A stretch of 64,000 nt of DNA from Burkholderiaceae bacterium (GCA_024235915.1 JACKLO010000020.1:50219-114218), one strand, 5' to 3'; counted from the stretch's first letter, positions 53,087 through 61,761 are shown. Program-made: numbers and translations. Notes: generated by a model not told the origin, from the letters alone.

Positions 53087-54045
53087 GCCGCCGCCCGTCG
53101 CAGGCGCGGGTCCACCAGCACGTACAGCAGGTCCACCAGCAGGTTGATGACGATGACGGTGGCGGCCAGGAACATCACCACGTCGCGCACGACGACGAGG
53201 TCGCGGTTGGCGATGGCCTGGAACACCAGCCGGCCCAGGCCCGGCAGCACGAACACGTTCTCGACCACGATGGCGCCGGTGATCAGGTTGCCGAACTGCA
53301 GGCCGGCCACCGTGAGCACCGGGATCATGGCGTTGCGCAGCACGTGGCGGCGCAACGCCTGGCCGCGGCTCAGGCCCTTGGCGCGCGCGGTGCGCACATA
53401 GTCCTCGCGCATCGTGTCCAGCACCGCCGAGCGTGTCACCCGGGCCAGGATCGCGGCCTGCACCATGGCCAGCGCCACGGCCGGCAGCAGCAGGGCCACG
53501 AGGCCGTCCACCAGCCCGCCACCGTCGTCCTCCGTCCAGCCCGGGAACCCGCCTGCGCCCACCCATTGCAACTGCACGGCGAACAGCAGGATCAGCAGGA
53601 TGGCAAACCAGAAGTTCGGGATCGCGATGCCCAGTTGCGTGGCTGCCATGACGCCCACATCGCCGGCCCGGTTGTGGCGCGACGCCGCGTAGACGCCGGC
53701 ACCCAGCGCGATGGCCACCGTCAGCGCCATGGCCATCAGTGCCAGTGGCAGCGAGACCTGCAGGCGTTCGGCGATCAGCCCGGCCGTGGGCTCGGCGTAG
53801 GACAGGCTCTCCGCCGTGCGGCCCTGCAGCAGGCCGCCGACCCAATCGGCATAGCGTTCCAGCGGCGGGCGGTCCAGGCCCAGCTGAGCCTCCAGCGCCG
53901 CCAGCGATTCCGGCGTTGCGCTCTCGCCCAGGATGACCTGCGCCGCGTTGCCGGGTAGCAGTTCCAGCACCGCGAAAACAAGCGCGGAGGCCACCGCGAG
54001 CGTGAGGCCAAAGCTGAGCAGGCGGCGCAGGAGGAACGGGGTCAT
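53083..54045 (-). CDS. Peptide-type ABC permease (DppB-like)
   Basis: 320-residue permease with MTPFLLRRLLSFGLTLAVASALVF as first helix, PGNAAQVILGESATPESLAALEAQLGLDRP in the periplasmic part, six helices and the EAA loop REDYVRTARAKGLSRGQALRRHVLRNA (about 218-244). The ATG at 54045 is only 19 bases from the divergent aldehyde dehydrogenase ATG, so both promoters must be very compact or lie inside coding sequence. Confidence 0.92.
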   Translation of the reverse strand: MTPFLLRRLLSFGLTLAVASALVFAVLELLPGNAAQVILGESATPESLAALEAQLGLDRPPLERYADWVGGLLQGRTAESLSYAEPTAGLIAERLQVSLPLALMAMALTVAIALGAGVYAASRHNRAGDVGVMAATQLGIAIPNFWFAILLILLFAVQLQWVGAGGFPGWTEDDGGGLVDGLVALLLPAVALAMVQAAILARVTRSAVLDTMREDYVRTARAKGLSRGQALRRHVLRNAMIPVLTVAGLQFGNLITGAIVVENVFVLPGLGRLVFQAIANRDLVVVRDVVMFLAATVIVINLLVDLLYVLVDPRLRRAAA

Positions 54046-54053
54046 CGGCGGCC

Positions 54054-54064
54054 TATGATGCCTG
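54054..54064 (+). promoter_or_regulatory. -10 TATGAT five bases from an ATG
   Basis: TATGAT (54054-54059) ends five bases before the aldehyde dehydrogenase ATG at 54065, the same spacing as TACAAT before the MetH-module gene. It suggests a leaderless mRNA. No clear -35 is visible. Confidence 0.4.
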
Positions 54065-55513
54065 ATGCCTTCGACACCCTCCCTGCCCTTCGACACCAGC
54101 GCCTGGTTCGTCGGCGGCCGCTGGCAGCCCGCGCGCGAGACGCTGCCGCTGTTCGATCCGTCCACCGGCGAAGCCCTGGCGCCGATCGCGCGTTGTGGTG
54201 CGGCCGAGGTCGACGCGGCGGTGGTGGCGGCCCAGGCCGCGCTGGACGGCGACTGGGGCCGCCGGACGGCCACCGAGCGCGGCCGCCTGCTGATGAAGAT
54301 GAGCGCGCTGGTGCTCGAACAGGTGGATCTGCTGGCGGATCTGGAGGCGCGCGACGTCGGCAAGCCGCTGAAGCAGGGGCGCGCCGATGCCATCGCCCTG
54401 GCCCGCTACCTGGAGTTCTACGGCGGCGCGGCCGACAAGGTGCACGGCGAGACGATCCCGTTTGCCAACGGCTACACCGCGCTGACCCTGCGCGAGCCGC
54501 ATGGCGTGACCGGCCACATCGTGCCCTGGAACTACCCGATGCAGATCATCGGCCGCAGCGTGGGCGCAGCGCTGGCCATGGGCAACGCCTGCGTGCTCAA
54601 GCCGGCGGAGGAAGCCTGCCTGACGGCCATCGCCTTCACGCGCATCGCCGAGCAGGCCGGCCTGCCGCCTGGAGCGCTGAACCTGGTGCCCGGGCTGGGC
54701 GAGGAAGCCGGTGCCGCGCTGTCGGCCCACCGCGGCGTGCAGCACATCTCGTTCACGGGTTCGGTGGCGGTGGGGGCGCTGATCCAGGCCGCGGCGGCGA
54801 AGAACGCGGTGCCGGTGACGCTGGAACTCGGCGGCAAGAGCCCGCAGCTGGTGTTCGACGATGCCGACCTGGACGCCGCACTGCCTTTCCTCGTCAATGC
54901 CGGCATCCAGAACGCCGGCCAGACCTGTTCGGCGGCCAGCCGCATCCTGGTGCAGCGCGGCGTCTACGACGAGGTGGCCCGGCGCATGGCTGAGCGCTAC
55001 CGCGCGCTGCGCGTCGGCCCAGCCCTGGACGATCCGGACGTGGGCCCGGTGATCAGCGCGCGCCAGCGCGACATGGTCAACGGCTATCTGGCCCTGGCGG
55101 CGGAGCGTGGCGTGCAGGTGATGGCCCAGCCTACGTTGCCGGACGGGCCGGGCTACTGGGTGGCGCCGACGCTGATCGGCGGCGTGCACGGTGCGCACCG
55201 CCTGGCCCAGGAAGAGATCTTCGGCCCGGTGCAGGTGCTGATCCCCTTCGCCGACGAGGCCGAGGCCATCGCCATCGCCAATGGCACGGACTTCGGCCTG
55301 GTGGCCGGCGTCTGGACCCGCGACGGTTCACGCGCCATGCGCTGTGCGCGGCGGCTGAAGTGCGGCCAGGTGTTCGTCAACAACTACGGCGCCGGCGGCG
55401 GCATCGAACTGCCGTTCGGCGGCGTCAAGCGCAGCGGCCACGGCCGCGAAAAGGGCTTCGAGGCGCTGTACGGCTTCTCGGTGCTCAAGACCATCGCCAT
55501 CAAGCACGACTGA
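54065..55513 (+). CDS. Aldehyde dehydrogenase family protein
   Basis: 482-residue NAD(P)-dependent aldehyde dehydrogenase. It has VPWNYPMQIIGRSVGAAL (about 156-173), FTGSVAVG (cofactor loop), ELGGKSPQLVFDD (catalytic Glu near 257), NAGQTCSAASR (catalytic Cys near 290) and EEIFGPVQVLIPF, so the active site is complete. The substrate cannot be read; betaine-aldehyde or gamma-aminobutyraldehyde-type enzymes are similar. An SDR gene follows in the same direction and may supply the aldehyde or act on the same pathway. Confidence 0.92.
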   Translation: MPSTPSLPFDTSAWFVGGRWQPARETLPLFDPSTGEALAPIARCGAAEVDAAVVAAQAALDGDWGRRTATERGRLLMKMSALVLEQVDLLADLEARDVGKPLKQGRADAIALARYLEFYGGAADKVHGETIPFANGYTALTLREPHGVTGHIVPWNYPMQIIGRSVGAALAMGNACVLKPAEEACLTAIAFTRIAEQAGLPPGALNLVPGLGEEAGAALSAHRGVQHISFTGSVAVGALIQAAAAKNAVPVTLELGGKSPQLVFDDADLDAALPFLVNAGIQNAGQTCSAASRILVQRGVYDEVARRMAERYRALRVGPALDDPDVGPVISARQRDMVNGYLALAAERGVQVMAQPTLPDGPGYWVAPTLIGGVHGAHRLAQEEIFGPVQVLIPFADEAEAIAIANGTDFGLVAGVWTRDGSRAMRCARRLKCGQVFVNNYGAGGGIELPFGGVKRSGHGREKGFEALYGFSVLKTIAIKHD

Positions 55514-55526
55514 AGGAGACAACCAG

Positions 55527-55601
55527 ATGCCCCCAAGCTCACTGCGTTCGCGGCCCCCCGTGGGGGCGCTCAGTACCTTCGGAACGGCCGGGCGGTACTG
55601 A
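55527..55601 (+). CDS. Short upstream ORF formed by a repeat, stops at the SDR start
   Basis: ATG at 55527 follows the strong site AAGGAGAC (55513-55520) and opens a 24-codon frame (MPPSSLRSRPPVGALSTFGT and four more). It ends TGATATG, one base before the SDR ATG at 55603. The peptide itself is probably not functional. The arrangement suggests that ribosomes load at the upstream site and re-initiate at the SDR start. Confidence 0.4.
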   Translation: MPPSSLRSRPPVGALSTFGTAGRY

Positions 55602-55602
55602 T
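55527..55602. repeat. Short palindromic repeat (CCCCCAAGCTCACTGCGTTCG type)
   Basis: About 75 bases with two stems, CCCCC-GT-GGGGG (centred near 55561) and CAGTACC (55571-55577) with GGTACTG (55594-55600). The sequence closely resembles a dispersed intergenic repeat I recall from Comamonadaceae and relatives. Only one copy is in the window. It separates the ribosome-binding site at 55513-55520 from the SDR gene. Confidence 0.6.
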
Positions 55603-56367
55603 ATGCGACTCAAGGACAAGGTGGCCATCGTCACCGGTGGCGCCAGCGGCTTCGGCGCCGGCATCGTGCGGCGTTTCGCGGCCGAGGGCGCGCGTGTCGT
55701 GATCGCCGACCTGAACCTGGCCGGTGCGCATGCCCTGGCCGCCGAACTGGGCGACGCCACACACGCCTTGCGCGTCGACGTGACCGACGCCCAGGACGTG
55801 ACGGCCATGATGGACACGGCCGTACAGCGCTTCGGCCGCCTGGACATCCTGGTCAACAACGCCGGCGTCACCCACCTGCCGCAGCCTCTGGAGGACGTGA
55901 GCGAGGCCGACTTCGACCGCGTCTGCGCGGTCAACATGAAAGCCATCTACCGCGCGATGGTGGCGGTGGTGCCGCGCTTCAAGGCCAATGCGCCGGGCGC
56001 GCAGGGCATTCGCGGCGTGGTGCTGAACGTGGCCAGCACCGCCGGCGTGAGCCCGCGGCCGCGGCTGGGCTGGTACAACGCCAGCAAGGGCTGGGTGATC
56101 ACGGCCACGCGCGCCAACGCGGTGGAACTGGCGCCGTTCGGCATCCGCGTCAACGCGCTCAACCCGGTGGCCGGCGAAACGCCGCTGCTCAAGTCCTTCA
56201 TGGGCGAGGACACGCCGGAGATGCGGGCGAAGTTCCTGTCCACCATCCCCATCGGCCGCTTCTCGCAGCCGGAGGACCTGGGCCATGCAGCCGTCTACCT
56301 GTGCAGCGACGAGGCCAGCATGGTCACCGGCGTCTGCATGGAGATCGACGGCGGGCGCTGCATCTGA
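55603..56367 (+). CDS. Short-chain dehydrogenase/reductase
   Basis: 254-residue classical SDR: TGGASGFGAGI (nucleotide-binding Gly motif, about 11-21), NNAGVTH (about 87-93), catalytic Ser in NVASTAGVS and the YNASKG pair (Tyr about 158, Lys about 162). An Asp at the end of the second strand (VIADLN) predicts NAD preference. The substrate is unknown. There is no ribosome-binding site directly upstream; the repeat at 55527-55602 occupies that position. Confidence 0.92.
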   Translation: MRLKDKVAIVTGGASGFGAGIVRRFAAEGARVVIADLNLAGAHALAAELGDATHALRVDVTDAQDVTAMMDTAVQRFGRLDILVNNAGVTHLPQPLEDVSEADFDRVCAVNMKAIYRAMVAVVPRFKANAPGAQGIRGVVLNVASTAGVSPRPRLGWYNASKGWVITATRANAVELAPFGIRVNALNPVAGETPLLKSFMGEDTPEMRAKFLSTIPIGRFSQPEDLGHAAVYLCSDEASMVTGVCMEIDGGRCI

Positions 56368-56391
56368 GGGCAGCGCCCGGCCGGGCCGTGC

Positions 56392-56637
56392 TCAGCGGCC
56401 GCTGACTTCGTGGCGGTCGGCCGCGGCGTACAGGTCGGCGGCGAAACCCGGGTCGGTGGCCTGCAGGTGGCGGGCCATCTCACGGACTTCGGCGGCTTCC
56501 TGGGCACGCGACAGCGCCTTCGGCGCGGCGCCCAGGAACGAGGCGACAGCGTGCCACAGCGCAGCGGCCCAGCGGGCGCCACGAGGCTCGGCGGCGTGCG
56601 GCATGCCAACGACGTTCAGGGTGGTGGGGGTGCTCAT
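56392..56637 (-). CDS. Small conserved-looking protein, 81 residues (paralogue 1)
   Basis: Unrecognised small soluble protein with a helical C-terminal half containing EVREMARHLQATDPGFAADL. This aligns with ELRRIASHHVFSDPEMTRHL of the neighbouring gene (same spacing of E, R, A, H, D-P, L and A-A), so the two are probable paralogues. It is divergent, as a pair, from the LysR gene, which may regulate them. GGACACCC rather than a strong ribosome-binding site precedes the ATG. Confidence 0.6.
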   Translation of the reverse strand: MSTPTTLNVVGMPHAAEPRGARWAAALWHAVASFLGAAPKALSRAQEAAEVREMARHLQATDPGFAADLYAAADRHEVSGR

Positions 56638-56667
56638 GGGGTGTCCTTCCGGAAGGTGTCCAGGCGA

Positions 56668-56892
56668 TCAGGCGCGCTCGGCCTGGTTGGCCGCGGCCAG
56701 CAGGTGACGGGTCATCTCGGGGTCGCTGAAGACGTGGTGCGACGCGATGCGGCGCAGTTCGGCCGCGGCGCGGCGCTGGCCATGACGCTCGATGGCGGCC
56801 CACAGGCGCTGCCAGAACGTGGTGGTGGCGGCTGCCGGCGCGACCGGGCCCAGCGTGCCCAGGCGGTAGGGGAAGTGCAGGGAGGTGCTCAT
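56668..56892 (-). CDS. Small protein, 74 residues (paralogue 2)
   Basis: Unrecognised small basic protein beginning MSTSLHFPYRLGTLG with an FWQRLWAAIERHGQRRAAAELRRIA helix. It shares the C-terminal pattern of its downstream neighbour. DUF1127-type small regulators are somewhat similar in size and helix content, but no motif proves that. Its start is 127 bases from the divergent LysR start, with several inverted repeats between. Confidence 0.6.
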   Translation of the reverse strand: MSTSLHFPYRLGTLGPVAPAAATTTFWQRLWAAIERHGQRRAAAELRRIASHHVFSDPEMTRHLLAAANQAERA

Positions 56893-56917
56893 GGCGGTTC
56901 CTTGGTTCAGAGGGCCT

Positions 56918-57004
56918 AGGGTTAACCCTCGATGACCGAGAGATTAGTGCAAACCCTCATTCGTTCCAATGAATGTTTGGCATGTCAGGTATAAACAAAC
57001 CTGA
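56918..57004. promoter_or_regulatory. Three inverted repeats between small genes and LysR
   Basis: AGGGTTAACCCT (56918-56929) is a 12-bp palindrome. CATTC-N8-GAATG is at 56958-56975. TCAGGT-N8-ACCTGA (56985-57004) ends 15 bases before the LysR GTG. LysR proteins bind such dyads and usually repress their own gene, so the last two are the best candidates. Confidence 0.5.
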
Positions 57005-57019
57005 AATCCTGGCCCGCCC

Positions 57020-57949
57020 GTGAAGAACTTCCGCACCCTGGACCTGAACCTGTTGCGCGTGTTCGACGCCGTGATGACCGAAGGCAGCGTCACCCGCGCC
57101 GCCGAGGTGCTGGCGATGACGCAGCCTGCCGCCAGCCATGCCCTCAAGCGACTGAACGCCTGGCTGGGGGAACCGCTGTTCCAGCGCAGTGCGGCGGGCA
57201 TGACGCCGGGCGCACGGGCCACGGCGCTGTGGCCGCAGGTGCGGGCGGCGCTGCAGGACCTGGAACGGGTGCTGGCGCCGGGCGACTTCGACCCGCTGCG
57301 TGACGCCGCGGAATTCCGGCTGGCCATGTCCGACGCCTCCGCCGGCGTGCTGGTGCCAGCACTGGTGGCGGCGGTGGAGCGGGAGGCCGCACGTGCCGAC
57401 CTGCGCGTGCAACCGCTGACCACCCGCGACCCGCGGCCGCTGCTGCACGCCGAGGAGGCCGACCTAGCGATCGGCTACTTCCCGGCGCTGTTCAGTGCCA
57501 TGCTGGCAGAAGGTGAGCGATCACTCCTTCGCCATGTGAGGCTGCACCAGACACCCTATGTCTGCGTGATGCGCCCACAGCACCCGCTGGCGGACCTGGA
57601 CCTGACGCTGGAGCGCTACGTGCAGGCGCACCATGTGCTGGTCAGCGTGTCGGGCCGCGCTTATGCCGAGGTGGATGAGGCGCTGGCACGGCTGGGCCGG
57701 CGGCGGCGCGTGGTGCTGACGGTGAACCAGTACAGCCTGGCCGGCCGGGTGGTGGCGCAGTCCGACCTGCTGACCGTGCTGCCGCACAGCTTCGTCACCG
57801 GCTCGGTGCCGGGGCCGGTGGTCGTTCGGCCGCTGCCGGTGGAGATCGGCCCGCTGACGGTGGACATGGTCTGGCTGGCCCGGCGCGACAGCGACCCGGC
57901 CCACCGCTGGCTGCGCGAGCGCGTGCTGGGCGCCGGGGTGTTCAGCTGA
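57020..57949 (+). CDS. LysR-family transcriptional regulator
   Basis: 309-residue regulator starting at GTG, with the N-terminal winged helix (LDLNLLRVFDAVMTEGSVTRAAEVLAMTQPAASHALKRL, about 6-45) and a PBP2-like effector domain (about 95-305). VSGRAYAEVDEALARLGRRRRV fits the DntR/NahR-like or PcpR group, which respond to aromatic compounds. The effector is not identifiable. Its divergent neighbours are two small paralogues; the aminotransferase downstream is convergent. Confidence 0.92.
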   Translation: MKNFRTLDLNLLRVFDAVMTEGSVTRAAEVLAMTQPAASHALKRLNAWLGEPLFQRSAAGMTPGARATALWPQVRAALQDLERVLAPGDFDPLRDAAEFRLAMSDASAGVLVPALVAAVEREAARADLRVQPLTTRDPRPLLHAEEADLAIGYFPALFSAMLAEGERSLLRHVRLHQTPYVCVMRPQHPLADLDLTLERYVQAHHVLVSVSGRAYAEVDEALARLGRRRRVVLTVNQYSLAGRVVAQSDLLTVLPHSFVTGSVPGPVVVRPLPVEIGPLTVDMVWLARRDSDPAHRWLRERVLGAGVFS

Positions 57950-57970
57950 AGGCCCCCGTCGCGGCGGCCC

Positions 57971-59164
57971 TCAGGCCAGCACGGCGGCCATGGCCTCGGC
58001 CGTGCGCTCGACGTTGCCGCTGTTCAGGCCGGCCACGCACATGCGGCCGCTGCGCACCAGGTAGACGCCGAACTCCTCGCGCAGGCGGTCCACCTGCGCG
58101 GCGGACAGGCCGGTGTAGCTGAACATGCCCCGCTGGGTCAGGAAGTAGCCGAAGTCGCGGCCCGGCAGGCGCTGGCCCAGCACGTCGTGCAGGCGCCGCC
58201 GCATGCCGGCGATGCGTTCACGCATGGCGGCCACGTCGGCCTCCCAGGCCTGGCGCAGTGCCGGGTCGCCCAGCACGCGGCTGACGATGCCCGCGGCATG
58301 GATGGCCGGGCTGGAGTAGTTGCGGCGCACCGTGGCCTTCATCTGGCCGAGCACCAGGTCGGCTTCGGCGGCATTGGCGCAGACCACGCTCAGCGAGCCA
58401 GCGCGCTCACCGTACACGCTCATGCTCTTGCTGAACGAGTTGGCGACGAAGAAGCTCAGCCCGGCGTCCGCGAACAGACGGATCGCGTAGGCGTCTTCGG
58501 CGATGCCGTCGCCGTAGCCCTGGTAGGCGATGTCCAGGTAGGCCAGCAGCTCGCGCTCGCGCAGGATGGGCGCCAGGGCCTGCCATTGCGCCGGCGTCAG
58601 GTCCACCCCAGTGGGGTTGTGGCAGCAGGCGTGCAGCAGCACCACGCTCCTGGCCGGCAGTGAGCGCAGCGTGTCGCACATGGCGTCGAAGCGCAAGCCA
58701 CCGGTGGCCGGGTCGTAGTAGGGGTAGGTGTGCACCGCCACGCCCGCGCCTTCGAACATCGCGCGGTGGTTGTCCCAGCTCGGGTCGCTGACCCACACCG
58801 CGCTGCCGGGCAGCCAGCGCTTGAGGAAATCCGCCCCCACCTTCAGGCCGCCGCTGGAGCCCACGGTCTGCAGCGTCGCGATGCGGCCGTCGCGCAGCGC
58901 CGCGCTGTCGGTGCCGAACAGCAGCTTCTGCACTTCCGCGCGCATGGCGGCCGAGCCTTCCATCGGCAGGTAGGGCTTGGGCGCGTTGGCCACCAGCAAC
59001 TGGGCCTCAGCGTCGCGCACGCAGTCCAGCACGGGGATGCGGCCGGCGTCGTCGAAGTAGATGCCGATCGAGAGGTTGACCTTGTGCGGCCGCGGGTCGG
59101 CCTGGAAGGCCTCGTTGAGGCTCAGGATGGGGTCGCCCGCATAGGGCTCAAGGTGCGAGAACAT
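57971..59164 (-). CDS. Aromatic/aspartate aminotransferase
   Basis: 397-residue class I pyridoxal-phosphate aminotransferase. MFSHLEPYAGDPILSLNEAF, KVNLSIGIYFDDAGRIPVLDCV, HNPTGVDLT, the PLP Lys in ANSFSKSMSVYGERAG, and RSGRMCVAGLN near the C-terminus (substrate-binding Arg). It matches TyrB/AspC-type enzymes of betaproteobacteria, acting on tyrosine, phenylalanine or aspartate. Two successive ATG codons (59167 and 59164) precede the body; homologues begin MF. It is coupled to the upstream glutathione peroxidase gene. Confidence 0.9.
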   Translation of the reverse strand: MFSHLEPYAGDPILSLNEAFQADPRPHKVNLSIGIYFDDAGRIPVLDCVRDAEAQLLVANAPKPYLPMEGSAAMRAEVQKLLFGTDSAALRDGRIATLQTVGSSGGLKVGADFLKRWLPGSAVWVSDPSWDNHRAMFEGAGVAVHTYPYYDPATGGLRFDAMCDTLRSLPARSVVLLHACCHNPTGVDLTPAQWQALAPILRERELLAYLDIAYQGYGDGIAEDAYAIRLFADAGLSFFVANSFSKSMSVYGERAGSLSVVCANAAEADLVLGQMKATVRRNYSSPAIHAAGIVSRVLGDPALRQAWEADVAAMRERIAGMRRRLHDVLGQRLPGRDFGYFLTQRGMFSYTGLSAAQVDRLREEFGVYLVRSGRMCVAGLNSGNVERTAEAMAAVLA

Positions 59165-59655
59165 CATGCCTTCAAGGCCTCCACGATGTCTTGTTCCAGG
59201 GATTCGGGGGTGTCGGTGGGCGCGTAGCGCTTGCGCACCTGGCCGTCGCGGCCGACGAGGAATTTCGTGAAGTTCCACTTCACGGCCTTCGAGCCCAGCA
59301 GCCCCGGCGCCTGGGCCTTGAGCCATTGCCACAGCGGGTGGGCGTCGGCGCCGTTGACCTGCACCTTGGCCATCATCGGAAAGCTCACGCCGTAGTTGAG
59401 TTCGCAGAACGACGAGATCTCATCGTTGCTGCCCGGGTCCTGAGCGCCGAATTCGTTGCTGGGGAAGCCCACGATCACCAGGCCCTGGTCCCGGTACTTG
59501 CGCCACAGCGCCTCCAGGCCGCTGAACTGCGGCGTGAAGCCGCAGGCGCTGGCGGTGTTGACGATCAGCAGCACCTTGCCGCGCTGGGTGGACAGGTGTG
59601 CAGGCTTGCCGTCGATCGACAGCGCTTCGAAGTCGTAGATGCTGGGCGAACTCAC
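59164..59655 (-). CDS. Glutathione peroxidase family protein
   Basis: 163-residue thioredoxin-fold peroxidase with NTASACGFTPQFSGLE (peroxidatic Cys, about 38), FPSNEFGAQDPGSNDEI (conserved Gln-region) and KWNFTKFLVGRDG (Trp/Asn of the tetrad). It is a Cys, not selenocysteine, enzyme and in bacteria probably uses thioredoxin. It starts at a GTG preceded by AGGAG. It is divergent from the hybrid kinase gene, with 75 bases between starts. Confidence 0.92.
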   Translation of the reverse strand: MSSPSIYDFEALSIDGKPAHLSTQRGKVLLIVNTASACGFTPQFSGLEALWRKYRDQGLVIVGFPSNEFGAQDPGSNDEISSFCELNYGVSFPMMAKVQVNGADAHPLWQWLKAQAPGLLGSKAVKWNFTKFLVGRDGQVRKRYAPTDTPESLEQDIVEALKA

Positions 59656-59730
59656 GGCGGCTCCTGATGCTGGCGGCCGATGTTAGCCGTGACGGCTGCT
59701 GCGTCGTAACATTGGTGAACAGGCCGCTGC

Positions 59731-61761
59731 ATGCCATCGACCGACCCGCCTTCATCGTCGCCCCTGCCACCGAGAGAAGTGCTCGCGCGCTGGCGGCGTG
59801 CCGCCGAAAGCGCGCGCGATGGCCTGTGGGAAGTCTGGCCCGCCGATGGCCAGACTTGGTTCTCCGAGCGGTTTGCCACGCTGCTGGGCCATGGCCCCGG
59901 TGAGTTGCTGGCCGACATGGCCGCGCTCATGCAGCGCATCCACCCCGAAGACCGGCCCTTGTGGGACCACAGCTGGCAGTCGGCCGTGTCCATGGGCGCG
60001 CCGATGCTGCTGCAGCTGCGCCTTCGAGATGCCGATGGCGACTGGCGCTGGGTGCTCTGGCGTGGCCGCTGCTGGCTGGATGCCGAGGGCCGCACCGAAG
60101 TCATCGCCGGATCGCTGGGCGACGTGCACGACGAAAAGCTGACGCACCAGGCCATGGAGCACTTGGTGGCTGAACGCACGGCGGGCCTGGCGCAGGCGCT
60201 GGACGCGGCGGAACAGGGGCAGGCAGCGGCGCGGCATGCGGAACAGGCGCAGGCGCGTTTCCTGGCCCACATGAGCCACGAATTGCGCACACCGCTGGCC
60301 GGATTGCTGAGCTTGGTGGACCTGGCGCGGCGCACCACGCAGGAGCCGCCGCTGAAGCGTTACCTGGAAGTGGCCATGCAGTCGGGCCAGGCCCTGCAGC
60401 GCACCATCGACCAGGTGCTGGACCTCACCCGCCTGCGGGACGGTGACTGGCCGTTGAAGGAAGAACCATTCGACATCGCCGAACAGTGCGCCGAGGCGCT
60501 ACGCGGCGTCATGCCCCTGGTGCGCGAGAAGGGTCTGTCGGTGCGCTTCGACTGGATCGGCGCGCCGACCTGGGTGCTCGGCGACGTGCTGTCGCTGCGG
60601 CAGATCGTGACCAACCTCGTGGGCAATGCCGCCAAGTTCACGGCGCGCGGCCACATCGCGCTCAACGGCCGCCTGACCACGGCGCCTGGCCATCCGCCGC
60701 AGCGGCGGGTGGAAATTGACGTGGTGGACACCGGGCCGGGCATTGCGCCGGAACGCTCGGCCCACGTGTTCGATGACTTCGTGCAGGGCGACGCCAGCTT
60801 GTCGCGCGCGCACGGCGGCACCGGCCTGGGCCTCACGATTGCGCGCATGCTGGCTCGACGCATGGGGGGCGACATCAGTCTGCAATCCACGCCAGGCGAA
60901 GGCTGTGTCTTCACGCTGGCGCTGACCTTGCCCAGCGCACCAGAGCCGGACCCGTTGCCCGATCCCCTGCCCGGCCATGCCTGGCTGCTGTACCGCCAGC
61001 CCGCGATCGGCGAATGGCTGCAGCGGCGCCTGGAGCGGTTGGGCTGGACCTGCGAGATCGTCGCCGGCGTTGCTGCGGCGGTCGAACGGGCGCAGCCGCT
61101 GACCTCGGCGGCCCTGCCGACGCTGGTGGTGGCGGCAGAGCACGTGCTCGCCAACGCCGACGAACTCGACGCCTTGCGGTCGGCGCTGCCCGACGCGCGG
61201 GTGTCGCTGTTGATCCGCCCGGACTGGAATCAACCCGAGCTCGAAGCCCGTGCGCAACAGTTGGGCATGCGGCTGGACGTGATGCCGTTGACGCCGCGCG
61301 ATCTGCGGCTGCTGACCCAGCCCCTGGTCTCTGTGACGGTGCCGGCGCCGGCGCCGATCCCCGGAGACGCCTCCGGTCGCCATGTGCTGGTGGTGGAGGA
61401 CAACGCGGTCAACCGCCTCATCGCCGAGGAGTTCCTGCACGCCTTGGGTGTGCCGGTGCGTTCAGTGGAGGACGGTGCGCAGGCACTGCAGGCCTGTGCC
61501 GACACGCCGCCAGCCCTGGTACTGATGGACCTGCAGATGCCCGTGATGGACGGCCTGACGGCCACGCGTGCCCTGTGTGAGCGGCAGCGTGAGGGTGCGC
61601 TGCCACCGTTCCCCATCGTGGCGTTGACGGCGCATGCGCGTGCCGCCGACGCCGAAGCCTGCCGCGATGCCGGCATGCAGGGCTACCTGACCAAACCGTT
61701 GCTGTTGGACACCTTGCGCGCCGAACTGGCGCGCTGGTGGCCCGAGATGGCGCCGCAGTGA
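59731..61761 (+). CDS. Hybrid sensor histidine kinase with PAS and receiver domains
   Basis: 676-residue cytoplasmic protein without transmembrane helices. Order: PAS/PAC (about 20-135), short coiled coil (about 140-175), HisKA with His183 in AHMSHELRTPLAG, HATPase (N box TNLVGNAAKFT, G1 VVDTGPGIAP, G2 GGTGLGLTIA), and a degenerate receiver-like region (about 410-530). A true receiver comes last (about 550-672, Asp600 in LVLMDLQMPVMDG, Lys in YLTKPL). A TAACAT -10-like hexamer is at 59707-59712. The signal is unknown; no output partner is adjacent. Confidence 0.92.
   Translation: MPSTDPPSSSPLPPREVLARWRRAAESARDGLWEVWPADGQTWFSERFATLLGHGPGELLADMAALMQRIHPEDRPLWDHSWQSAVSMGAPMLLQLRLRDADGDWRWVLWRGRCWLDAEGRTEVIAGSLGDVHDEKLTHQAMEHLVAERTAGLAQALDAAEQGQAAARHAEQAQARFLAHMSHELRTPLAGLLSLVDLARRTTQEPPLKRYLEVAMQSGQALQRTIDQVLDLTRLRDGDWPLKEEPFDIAEQCAEALRGVMPLVREKGLSVRFDWIGAPTWVLGDVLSLRQIVTNLVGNAAKFTARGHIALNGRLTTAPGHPPQRRVEIDVVDTGPGIAPERSAHVFDDFVQGDASLSRAHGGTGLGLTIARMLARRMGGDISLQSTPGEGCVFTLALTLPSAPEPDPLPDPLPGHAWLLYRQPAIGEWLQRRLERLGWTCEIVAGVAAAVERAQPLTSAALPTLVVAAEHVLANADELDALRSALPDARVSLLIRPDWNQPELEARAQQLGMRLDVMPLTPRDLRLLTQPLVSVTVPAPAPIPGDASGRHVLVVEDNAVNRLIAEEFLHALGVPVRSVEDGAQALQACADTPPALVLMDLQMPVMDGLTATRALCERQREGALPPFPIVALTAHARAADAEACRDAGMQGYLTKPLLLDTLRAELARWWPEMAPQ

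Noticed and set aside
57950..57970. GC-rich stretch between LysR and the aminotransferase as a terminator
   Set aside because: No stable inverted repeat with a loop could be drawn in the 21 bases.
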